Shown here: piece by piece, positions 1 to 7,733 of the stretch | How the letters are laid out: each line of letters starts with the position of its first letter | Numbering within the stretch: the first letter of the stretch is position 1 | Source: Dysgonamonadaceae bacterium | GTDB taxonomy: Bacteria; Bacteroidota; Bacteroidia; Bacteroidales; Azobacteroidaceae | Length of the DNA stretch: 38,556 bases | Reading direction: 5' to 3' | Assembly (NCBI GenBank): GCA_031256775.1 | Contig: JAIRPX010000108.1 | Span: 1 to 38,556, forward strand | Made by a program: the position numbers and the translations under genes | The notes under the pieces: generated by a model | Database searches by the model: none | Told to the model about the DNA's origin: nothing | What the model saw: only the letters and a program-made list of their open reading frames with translations

Positions 1-11
1 ACAGTATGGTT

Positions 12-119
12 CATCGACATTGCTAAGGCTAAGCCTGAAGCAATCCAGTACTAAAAAAAACTGATAACTAAAAACTAATAACTAATTTCTGGATTGCTTC
101 GCTAACGCTCGCAATGACG
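12..119. repeat. Dispersed inverted repeat, copy 1 (two arms around an A-rich spacer)
   Basis: The left arm (about 12-48) is a degenerate reverse complement of the right arm (89-119), which contains GGATTGCTTCGC followed by CGCAATGACG. The spacer (49-88) is made of variants of AACTAATAACT. The same unit recurs near 33334, 21928, 36729 and 38342. The arms could fold into a hairpin. It resembles the short palindromic intergenic repeats common in bacterial genomes; no coding role is visible. Confidence 0.7.
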
Positions 120-194
120 GAGAACAGGAAACAATGAACGATTTCAAAGCATCGCCGCCACTGTTCGGCTTCGTTCTATTTTGAGTTTTGGCAA

Positions 195-226
195 TAAAAA
201 AACGCCCAAAAACAATGTTTTGAACG
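195..226 (-). terminator. Rho-independent terminator of tRNA-Ser
   Basis: On the minus strand CGTTCAAAA (226-218) can pair with TTTTGGGCG (211-203), including two G-U pairs, and is followed directly by a run of seven T (202-196). It lies about 30 bases past the tRNA 3' end, as expected for a monocistronic tRNA transcript. Confidence 0.65.
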
Positions 227-254
227 TCTTTCCTTATCATATTGAGTTCATTTG

Positions 255-339
255 CGGAGAAAGAGGGATTCGAACCCCCGGAACCTCTCAGTTCAACGGT
301 TTTCAAGACCGCCGCAATCGACCACTCTGCCATCTCTCC
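255..339 (-). tRNA. tRNA-Ser (anticodon UGA)
   Basis: The reverse complement folds as a class II tRNA of 85 nt. The acceptor stem GGAGAGA pairs with TTTCTCC with one G-U pair. The anticodon loop CTTGAAA has anticodon TGA (plus-strand bases 303-305) on a GCGGT/ACCGT stem. A long variable arm and the T-loop GTTCGAATC are present. The long variable arm, G discriminator and anticodon all agree with serine. CCA is not encoded: the 3' sequence continues GCAAA. Confidence 0.95.
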
Positions 340-376
340 TTAACAGTTTTTCAAAGCGCCCTTTCAAAAAACAGTG

Positions 377-407
377 CAAAGGAACAACTTTTTTTTGATT
401 TTACAAA
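377..407 (-). promoter_or_regulatory. Bacteroidota-type promoter for tRNA-Ser
   Basis: Read on the minus strand, TTTG (407-404) is followed after 19 bases by TTCCTTTG (384-377), one mismatch from TAnnTTTG. The predicted start is about 30 bases upstream of the mature tRNA 5' end. Confidence 0.5.
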
Positions 408-488
408 ATTTTCCGTATAAATTCCGTATAAATTGTGATTTCAAAATGATTTTTGATGAATAACATATACAATATCAGAATAAATTCA

Positions 489-496
489 TACATTTG
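489..496 (+). promoter_or_regulatory. -7 promoter element of the large surface protein
   Basis: TACATTTG matches the TAnnTTTG consensus perfectly, 29 bases before the ATG at 526. No clear TTTG is seen at the expected -33 distance, so only the -7 half is supported. Confidence 0.5.
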
Positions 497-525
497 TAAT
501 CTAATATTTTTAAAATAAATTATTT

Positions 526-3500
526 ATGAAAAGCTTACTCTCTTTACTAATCGTCGCATTAATTTGCGTATCGATTGATGGAAAAAGTCAGAATGTGTTA
601 TTGTCTGCAAGTTCCGATCCATGCGAAGTTACTGATTTTCCTTTTACGGAAGGATTTGAAGCGTCCGGCGTTCCCGATTGCTGGACAAGCCTCTATGTAT
701 TTGAAGAAGACCGTCCGGCGCCCAGCGTGGCAACAGCCCACAGCGGCAACCAGTCGTGGCGTTTTTCTTCTTTCAACAAACAAAATTCTTTAGGACAGAA
801 CCAGTATCTAATCTCTCCGCCACTTGCCGCATCCGCCGCGCCTAAGGTGCTGAGTTTCTTTTACAATACTCTCACCTACCCTCTTGAATTGTTCTCTGTT
901 GGCTATTCTACTACCAATAACGATCCCTACAGCTTTATATGGACGGACAGTATCGACTATGCCGTAACTTACGGATGGATGGAGTATTCCAGAACTTTTC
1001 CTGCAAATACAAAATATCTGGCTATATACTACCGTTCGCTTTATAAGTTTTATGTTTATATTGACGACATAACGATTGATATACAGAAAGAAAAGGATGT
1101 TGCCGTTACGGAAATAATTTCTCCTCAAAGCGGTAATCTTACAGGAACCGAACCGGTCAGCGTGAAGATTACAAACATGGGAACCCAAAGCGTCCAGAAT
1201 TTTCCGGTTAAGTTTGAAACAGATGGAACGCTGAGGGGAAATGAAACGTTTTCCGGCACGTTAAATCCTCAGGCGAGCGCAACGTTTACTTTCCAGAATG
1301 CAACCGCTAATCTTCAACAACTAAAAAGTTACAACATAAAGGCTTATACCGATTTGAACAACGATCAGTTCCGCAGTAACGATACTATTTCAAAAAAGGT
1401 AAGCAATTTTGGGAACTGCATATTTATCGTTCCGTTTACCGAAAAATTCGAGGATGAATCCGACCTTGCCTGCTGGGAAATCCGTTACAATAATCCGGCA
1501 TGTAAACCAGGTTTAGGGCTTATATCTCGCTCAGGAAACAAATCGTGGGCTTTTTCGTCGAAGAACGGAGAAAGCGACCAGCTGCTGATTACTCCCGAAC
1601 TGGCTGCGACCAGCAGGGATCTGTCTCTGCGTTTCTACTACAATAATCCACATTCAAGCGAAGTTACCGCAGTGTTCCAGGTAGGTTATTCAACCACTAA
1701 TAAAGAAACAGGCAGTTTCCACTGGACACAGGCAGCATCAGTCAATTATAGCAGAAACGGCTGGGTGGAATATAACGGCACGGTTCCTGCTGGCGCAAAG
1801 TATATAGCCATTCATTATTTCTGTACTAATCAGCAAAAATTCTTCATCGACGATATGACCGTGCGCGAAATTGCAGATACCGACGTGGAACTGTCGGCAA
1901 TCGTATCGCCAGTAAGCGGTAACGACCTGAGTAATGCCGAAACGGTAACAGTTAAAGTGAAAAATGTTGGGAAACAGGCGGTTTCCAATGTCCCTGTTTC
2001 ATATTCAATAAACGGAGCGACTCCTGTCAGCCAGACTTTTACCGGAAATATTAATCCATCGCAAGAAGCATCTTATACATTCGATACGAAAGCCAACTTG
2101 TCGATGAGCCAAACAAGCTATACGATAAAAGCTTATACCGAACTTACAGGCGATTTGCTGCACGACAACGATACGCTAAGCGTGCAGGTTACAAATGCTC
2201 GCAGCTGTAAGATTACATCTTTCCCCTACGAACAGGATTTTGAATCGCCGGTCAGCAATTGCTGGACAACTTATAACTACGACGGCGATTTTTACGAATG
2301 GGACAGAACCTATACAACTAATGCTCACAGCGGCAATTACGCCATGTATCATGGAGGAGGTACAGTACAGGAAAACGGATGGCTGGTTTCTCCCAAAATA
2401 GCCGTTCCAGCCGGTAGTGTGCTTGCTCTTTATTTCTGGTCATATAATACTTTCAGTTCCGGAGATTTTGATAAAAACAGCGTATGGGTTTCCGAAACGG
2501 GCATGAATCAGGCAGATTTCAGGGAAATATGGTCTGTATCAAACGTATCCGCCGCAGAATGGGAAGAAACGGCTTTGAGCCTGGCGGAATTTGCCGGAAA
2601 GGAAATTTATATTGCCTTCCGCTATCAGGCACGCCCGATGAAACATGGCTGGTACATAGATGATGTTACCATAAAAGATATTACCGACATTAAGGATGCC
2701 GGAGTTACCGCTATTTTGTCGCCGGTTCTCAATGCCGGAAATATGGGCGAGGAAACAGTTAAAGTTAGAGTAAGAAATTTCGGAGGACAAACATTGACTA
2801 ACCTTCCGGTAAAATTCACTGTTGACGGACAACAAACAGTTCAGGGAACAGTTGCATCTATTGCTCCGCTGAAAGATGCAGAATATACATTCACCAACGG
2901 CAAAGCAAATCTTTCAGTAGCCGGAATACATAAAATCAAGGCTTACACCATCCTGCCCGAAGATATGAATACGGCTAACGATACGGCTTTGATAAATATA
3001 CGCAATTACGGCAGTTGCGAAGTTTCTTCTTTCCCCTACAAGGAAAGTTTCGAGTCTGAACCTGACCGTTTTATCTGCTGGACAACCTACGACGCCGACG
3101 GCTGGTATTACGGCGAATGGAAACCAACAACAACTTTGGAAGGTCGTACCATACATGCGCATGACGGATTGCAGGTGGCTATACACGAACCATACGACAA
3201 ATTCCAGGACGGATGGCTGATTTCTCCCAAAATCAACCTTCCCGCCGAAGGAGTGCATGAACTTTCTTTCTGGAATTATACAGCATACCCCGGCGATTAT
3301 GGAACAGACGCAGAAAGCAGTGTATGGATTTCTACAACAAACAACGATCCCGCTTCCGGCAGTTTTGAAAAAGTGTGGGAAATAGAAAATCAGACAAACG
3401 CCTGGCAGGAAGGAAAAGTCAACCTGTACGGATATGCAGGACAGACTATTTATATTGCTTTCCGCTACAAAGGAACTTGGGCTCATGCCTGGATACTCGA

Positions 3501-4773
3501 CGACGTGAAGATTGAGCGTATCAGCGGCGCGGATGTGGGAATAACTCAATTAGTGTCTCCAACATCTGCCGATGCAGGCAAGAAAAATGTTCAGGTGAAA
3601 GTAACGGTGAAAAACTTTGGAGCAGAATCTGTCAGTTCCATTCCCGTGAAATATCAAATTAAGGGCAAAGCTGTTGTGGAAGAAACGTTTACAACAAATC
3701 TCCTGCCAGGTGAAACAGCCGAATATATCTTTACTCAAACCGTCGATCTGTCGGCTTACGGTAAATACGTTATCCGTGCATGGACAGCTTTAAACAACGA
3801 CACGGATGCAGATAACGATTCCTTTGAATCGGAAACTATTGCCTGGCTCGAAAACATTAAACTGTATGGTTATCAGATATATGATCGAAATGATATTTTA
3901 GGCGCCGTATCATTTTATTCAGAAGATCCATCAACGCTTTCGCCTGTCAGTTCATACAGCGACAACGAGACAATGCTGGTAGCAGGAGAATATGTTGACG
4001 GAAAAATTTATGCCTATTCGGAAAATAATAATTTTATCCGGCTGACAAAAGAATGGGAAGAGCTGGGAAAAACCCCAATCACAACCACTCCAAGTGACAT
4101 GACTTACGACTATTCTACAAAAACCATGTATGCTATTGTAGGCGCAGGTTCTTATTCCGATTTGAACACCGTTGATATGACAACTGGCGCAATGACATAC
4201 GTAGGATCGACCGATCGTTTCATCTATACGCTTGCCGCCGATTTATCGGGTAACCTGTATGGCTTGGATTATAATGGAATATTGCATAATATAGACAAAG
4301 AATCCGGAATTAATACGCCGATTGGATCTACGGAATTTGAATTGATTTCGGCAATGCAGTCCATGACTTTCGACCATAACACGGGGCGTCTGTTTTGGGC
4401 AGGCATCGTTCTACAAGGAAGTCAACTTATTGAAATAGAACCGGAAAACGGAAGTGCAGAGGCATACGGAGCAATAGGTATAACAGGTGAAATTGTCTGC
4501 CTCTATACGATTTACCCGAAAGCAGTTTCATTCCAATCACCTGTTACGCAGTCAATTGAAATATATCCTAATCCATCAAGCGGTGTTGTGCGCTTTTCAC
4601 AGCCACTGAATAATGCAAGCATCAGGATTGTAGATATTTCAGGAAGAACTGTTTATACTGCTGATAAACAAAACGGAGATGCAAAATTAGAACTGAATCT
4701 CACAGCCGGTATTTATTCTGTAATTATAGAAAATGCAGGAGGAAAAACAGTGCGTAAATTAGTAATCAGATAG
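526..4773 (+). CDS. T9SS-secreted multidomain protein with four cleaved-adhesin/choice-of-anchor J-like repeats
   Basis: A 1415-residue protein with a signal peptide at residues 1-22 (basic Lys2, hydrophobic core LLSLLIVALICVS). Four modules of about 260-270 residues follow. Each begins with a Cys, then an FP[FY]..[SDE]FE motif and CWT or CWE, and has an aromatic-rich body ending in a [IV]DD[VIM] strand, as in cleaved-adhesin/choice-of-anchor J jelly rolls (about 32-190, 297-452, 560-720, 830-1000). Each is followed by a CARDB-like Ig strand block (VKV..N.G.Q.V.N.PV). Residues about 1110-1330 look like beta-propeller blades. Residues 1340-1415 form a type A T9SS sorting domain (IYPNPSSG, then SGRTVY, ending KLVIR). 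The family is typical of secreted or surface-attached adhesins and peptidase accessories; the ligand is unknown. It is monocistronic, with a hairpin after the stop. Confidence 0.85.
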   Translation: MKSLLSLLIVALICVSIDGKSQNVLLSASSDPCEVTDFPFTEGFEASGVPDCWTSLYVFEEDRPAPSVATAHSGNQSWRFSSFNKQNSLGQNQYLISPPLAASAAPKVLSFFYNTLTYPLELFSVGYSTTNNDPYSFIWTDSIDYAVTYGWMEYSRTFPANTKYLAIYYRSLYKFYVYIDDITIDIQKEKDVAVTEIISPQSGNLTGTEPVSVKITNMGTQSVQNFPVKFETDGTLRGNETFSGTLNPQASATFTFQNATANLQQLKSYNIKAYTDLNNDQFRSNDTISKKVSNFGNCIFIVPFTEKFEDESDLACWEIRYNNPACKPGLGLISRSGNKSWAFSSKNGESDQLLITPELAATSRDLSLRFYYNNPHSSEVTAVFQVGYSTTNKETGSFHWTQAASVNYSRNGWVEYNGTVPAGAKYIAIHYFCTNQQKFFIDDMTVREIADTDVELSAIVSPVSGNDLSNAETVTVKVKNVGKQAVSNVPVSYSINGATPVSQTFTGNINPSQEASYTFDTKANLSMSQTSYTIKAYTELTGDLLHDNDTLSVQVTNARSCKITSFPYEQDFESPVSNCWTTYNYDGDFYEWDRTYTTNAHSGNYAMYHGGGTVQENGWLVSPKIAVPAGSVLALYFWSYNTFSSGDFDKNSVWVSETGMNQADFREIWSVSNVSAAEWEETALSLAEFAGKEIYIAFRYQARPMKHGWYIDDVTIKDITDIKDAGVTAILSPVLNAGNMGEETVKVRVRNFGGQTLTNLPVKFTVDGQQTVQGTVASIAPLKDAEYTFTNGKANLSVAGIHKIKAYTILPEDMNTANDTALINIRNYGSCEVSSFPYKESFESEPDRFICWTTYDADGWYYGEWKPTTTLEGRTIHAHDGLQVAIHEPYDKFQDGWLISPKINLPAEGVHELSFWNYTAYPGDYGTDAESSVWISTTNNDPASGSFEKVWEIENQTNAWQEGKVNLYGYAGQTIYIAFRYKGTWAHAWILDDVKIERISGADVGITQLVSPTSADAGKKNVQVKVTVKNFGAESVSSIPVKYQIKGKAVVEETFTTNLLPGETAEYIFTQTVDLSAYGKYVIRAWTALNNDTDADNDSFESETIAWLENIKLYGYQIYDRNDILGAVSFYSEDPSTLSPVSSYSDNETMLVAGEYVDGKIYAYSENNNFIRLTKEWEELGKTPITTTPSDMTYDYSTKTMYAIVGAGSYSDLNTVDMTTGAMTYVGSTDRFIYTLAADLSGNLYGLDYNGILHNIDKESGINTPIGSTEFELISAMQSMTFDHNTGRLFWAGIVLQGSQLIEIEPENGSAEAYGAIGITGEIVCLYTIYPKAVSFQSPVTQSIEIYPNPSSGVVRFSQPLNNASIRIVDISGRTVYTADKQNGDAKLELNLTAGIYSVIIENAGGKTVRKLVIR

Positions 4774-4820
4774 ATTCGGAAGAACAAAATAACGTTATAA
4801 ATTTGTGCAATAAAATTGAG

Positions 4821-4853
4821 TAGGAAGAATGGGATCATTTCCCGTTCTTCCTA
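4821..4853 (+). terminator. Terminator hairpin after the surface protein
   Basis: TAGGAAGAATGGG and CCCGTTCTTCCTA form a 13-bp stem with one G-U pair and a 7-base loop. The tail (CATTATTATT) is only moderately T-rich. Confidence 0.6.
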
Positions 4854-4948
4854 CATTATTATTAATGATATTGAAGTTTTTTCGACCATGATTTTCAAAA
4901 AAAATCATTTAAACTTGGTAAAATAGTCATTCTTAACACAAAAAGTTG

Positions 4949-4956
4949 TAAATTTG
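4949..4956 (+). promoter_or_regulatory. -7 promoter element of the PdxA-like gene
   Basis: TAAATTTG, a perfect TAnnTTTG, lies 33 bases upstream of the ATG at 4990. No convincing -33 box is seen. Confidence 0.5.
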
Positions 4957-4989
4957 TAACTTCAAAAAACAATTAAAAAATTGGTTTAA

Positions 4990-6036
4990 ATGAACGAGAA
5001 ATTAATAAAAGTCGGTATTACACAAGGAGATATAAATGGCGTAGGTTATGAACTTATTCTCAAAACACTGGAAGACGCCCGCATTTTTGAATTTTGTGTT
5101 CCTATTGTTTACGGATCGTCTAAAATCTTAGCATATCACAGGAAAGTTCTGGACTTTCCTTCCGTAAATATAAATATGATAAAAAATGCGCACGACGCTA
5201 ATGTAAACCGCGTTAATATAATAAATTGCGGACACGACGATGCTATGGTCGAACTTTCTCAGCACACTCAGGGCGGATCGGAAGCAGCCAGGCACGCGAT
5301 GGAAAAGGCAATTGCCGATTTGAACGCCGGTAATATTCATGTCCTGCTAATGGCGCCTGCAACGGAAGATTATAGTTCGCTGATAGAATCTGCTACAGGC
5401 AAAGGTAAGCAATCGCTACAGGTATTTGCCAAAGACAGTTTCCGTATAGCGCTGGCTACCAATAAGATTCCGTTGTCGGAAATTACTGCTTCGTTGTCGG
5501 TGGAAACTTTAAAGGAAAAAATAGAAGCAATTCACAGCGCTCTTATTCACGACTTTATGGTAACGACGCCAAGAATTGCCGTTCTCGCTCTGAATCCTGA
5601 AATTGACGGAAAAGAAGAAAAAGAAATTATTGCGCCTGCTTTATTGGCTGCTACTGAAGCCGGTATTTGTTGCTTCGGTCCTTATTCAGCCAACAGATTA
5701 TTTTGTTCGGAAGAATACAAGAAATTCGATGCAATTTTAGCTATGTATTACGAGCAGGCTCTAATCCCTTTTAAAACAATAACATGCGAAGATGGAGCAT
5801 ATTATATAGCCGGTTTACCGGTTATTGTAGCTGCTTCGGAACAAGATGTTTCGTATGAAATGGCAGGAAAAAACCTGACTTCAGAAGAATCTTTCCGGAA
5901 TGCACTGTATCTGGCTATCGACATATTTCGTAATAGGCTGCATGACAGGGAAATATACGCTAATCCACTGCGTAAAATGTATTTTGAGCGAGGCTCTGAT
6001 AATGAAAAACTGGATTTAACAAAAGATGAAGATTAA
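4990..6036 (+). CDS. PdxA-family protein, probable non-catalytic paralogue
   Basis: 348 residues, near the usual PdxA length. The N-terminus (VGITQGDINGVGYELILKTL, residues 8-27) and the C-terminal half (FGPYSAN, KFDAILAMY, YEMAGKN, SFRNALYLAIDI) clearly belong to 4-hydroxythreonine-4-phosphate dehydrogenase, the NAD-dependent pyridoxal-phosphate enzyme. The residues that family needs are changed. The conserved PGHTE segment is replaced and shortened around 123-150, the usual TGHIPL reads ATNKIPL (156-162), LNPHAGD reads LNPEIDG (201-207), and MYHDQG reads MYYEQA (252-257). All metal-binding His positions I can align are therefore lost. I infer that it does not perform the PdxA reaction; it may bind a ligand, be regulatory, or have a new activity. 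The reading frame is intact and has its own promoter, so it is not obviously a pseudogene. It sits 74 bases upstream of the inositol-lipid operon, which has a separate -7 box. Confidence 0.8.
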   Translation: MNEKLIKVGITQGDINGVGYELILKTLEDARIFEFCVPIVYGSSKILAYHRKVLDFPSVNINMIKNAHDANVNRVNIINCGHDDAMVELSQHTQGGSEAARHAMEKAIADLNAGNIHVLLMAPATEDYSSLIESATGKGKQSLQVFAKDSFRIALATNKIPLSEITASLSVETLKEKIEAIHSALIHDFMVTTPRIAVLALNPEIDGKEEKEIIAPALLAATEAGICCFGPYSANRLFCSEEYKKFDAILAMYYEQALIPFKTITCEDGAYYIAGLPVIVAASEQDVSYEMAGKNLTSEESFRNALYLAIDIFRNRLHDREIYANPLRKMYFERGSDNEKLDLTKDED

Positions 6037-6076
6037 AAAAAACATTTAAAACTTTTTTCGTTGCAAAAGTTTTTAG

Positions 6077-6084
6077 TAATTTTG
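6077..6084 (+). promoter_or_regulatory. -7 promoter element of the inositol-lipid operon
   Basis: TAATTTTG is a perfect TAnnTTTG, 26 bases before the ATG at 6111. At the -33 distance only TTTT is present. It suggests the operon starts here rather than at the PdxA-like gene. Confidence 0.55.
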
Positions 6085-6110
6085 TACATAAAATTTGAAA
6101 ATCAGAATAA

Positions 6111-7733
6111 ATGGATTACGCAATTATAGCCGCCGGTGAAGGTTCACGATTACTTCAAGAGGGGATGAAACATCCAAAGCCGTTGATAAAGCTCAACGGC
6201 ATTTCGTTGGTTGACCGGTTAATCGCTATTCTGCGCCGGAATAATGCACGTTCTATCAGTATTATAGTAAATGAAAAAATGCCGGATGTAGAGAAACATT
6301 TGCGATCGTTGCATCTGGATATTCCTTTTAATATAGTCGTTAAATCAACGCCCAGTTCAATGCACAGTTTTTATGAACTGAGCAGATTTTTGCAGGGCGA
6401 TAAATTTTGCCTTACCACGATAGATACTGTTTTTCGGGAAGAAGAATTTTCCGTTTTTATTCAAGACTTTGAAACAGACTTTGAAAATGACGGCATTATG
6501 GCGGTAACAGATTATATAGATGATGAAAAACCTTTGTATGTATCTGTAAACGACAACAATTTAATTATCAACGGCTTTTCCGATATTTCCTGCAAAAACG
6601 AAAAATACGTTTCAGGAGGAATATATTGCCTTAATCCGAAAGCTATTGAAACATTGAACCGATGCCTACAGAACGGAGTGGAAAAAATGCGCAACTATCA
6701 ACGGCAGTTGCTCGCGGACGGATTGCATCTGAAAGCTTATCCTTTTAAAAAAATTATTGATGTTGATCATGTTACCGATGTGACAAAAGCAGAAAAATTC
6801 CTTATGAACGGTAACAGTGTAACCGTCAAAAATGCGGGAAAACATCGTTCTTCCCTCAGAATAGCAGGAATACGTAGGGAAACTCAATATTCGCCAAATC
6901 ATATTGGAAACGACGCTGCAATTTTTAATATAACAGTGGAGCATCTTAAAAAACTAAACTACGAAATTGTTGAATATTCGGAAGATGCTTTTCAAAAATC
7001 TGTTATAGAAGAATACGCTATTTTTAATATGGCTCGCGACGCCAAATCTATCAGGAAATTGCAATACCTGGAAAATTCAGGCGCAACGGTAATTAATTCA
7101 GGATACGCCATAGAAAACTGTACGAGAGAAAAAATGACCCGCATTTTGCTTGCCAATAATATTCCGCATCCCCGCAGCCTGATTGTCCCAACGTCAGATT
7201 ATTCGTTTAATATCAGCGACATAGGCAGTCGCTACTGGGTTAAGAGAGGCGACCTTCACGCTGTTCAGAGGGAAGATGTTATTTATGCGAAAAATAAGGA
7301 AAAAGCAGCGCAAATTATTAGCCAGTATGCTGGAAGAAATATACCTGTCGCTGTCGTTAACGAACATATTGAAGGAGATTTAATAAAATTTTATGGAGTT
7401 AGGGGAACGGATTTCTTCTACTGGTTTTATCCCGAAAGCTCAAATCACAGCAAATTCGGCTGGGAAAAAATTAACGGTAAGGCTGTTGGCATACCTTTTA
7501 ATCCTGAGGAATTAAGAGACATTTGCAACCGTGCAGCCAATGCGCTGAACGTTTATATTTATGGCGGCGACTGCGTAATAGATAAATCAGGCATTATAAG
7601 GATTATAGATTTCAACGACTGGCCAAGTTTTGCTTCCTGCCGCGAAAAAGCAGCTCCATATATTGCCAAGTGCATAAATGACATTGTTATGCAAAATATC
7701 AGAAATTTTGAATTGAAATTACAGACAGAATGA
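6111..7733 (+). CDS. Nucleotidyltransferase / ATP-grasp fusion in the inositol-lipid operon
   Basis: 540 residues. Residues 1-235 are a sugar-phosphate nucleotidyltransferase fold: IIAAGEGSRL at 5-14 is the nucleotide-binding loop, PKPLIKLNG (23-31) follows, then acidic TTIDT and GGIYCLNP. Residues about 250-535 resemble a RimK-like ATP-grasp ligase: CTREKMTRILLANNIPHP, a WVKRGD strand, VNEHIEGDLIKFYGV, and the metal-binding GGDCVID and RIIDFNDWPS near the C-terminus. The first domain would use an NTP to activate a phosphorylated alcohol; the second would couple a carboxylate to an amine or similar acceptor. Neither substrate can be read from sequence. The stop overlaps the next start by four bases, so it is translated with the phosphotransferase gene. 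A link to inositol-phosphate activation or head-group modification is inferred from context only. Confidence 0.75.
   Translation: MDYAIIAAGEGSRLLQEGMKHPKPLIKLNGISLVDRLIAILRRNNARSISIIVNEKMPDVEKHLRSLHLDIPFNIVVKSTPSSMHSFYELSRFLQGDKFCLTTIDTVFREEEFSVFIQDFETDFENDGIMAVTDYIDDEKPLYVSVNDNNLIINGFSDISCKNEKYVSGGIYCLNPKAIETLNRCLQNGVEKMRNYQRQLLADGLHLKAYPFKKIIDVDHVTDVTKAEKFLMNGNSVTVKNAGKHRSSLRIAGIRRETQYSPNHIGNDAAIFNITVEHLKKLNYEIVEYSEDAFQKSVIEEYAIFNMARDAKSIRKLQYLENSGATVINSGYAIENCTREKMTRILLANNIPHPRSLIVPTSDYSFNISDIGSRYWVKRGDLHAVQREDVIYAKNKEKAAQIISQYAGRNIPVAVVNEHIEGDLIKFYGVRGTDFFYWFYPESSNHSKFGWEKINGKAVGIPFNPEELRDICNRAANALNVYIYGGDCVIDKSGIIRIIDFNDWPSFASCREKAAPYIAKCINDIVMQNIRNFELKLQTE

Noticed and set aside
181..420. 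Open frames across the tRNA region on both strands
   Set aside because: They overlap a well-folded tRNA-Ser gene and its terminator.
2914..3549. 211-codon frame on the minus strand inside the surface protein gene
   Set aside because: It is antisense to a clear domain-bearing CDS and lacks any family pattern.
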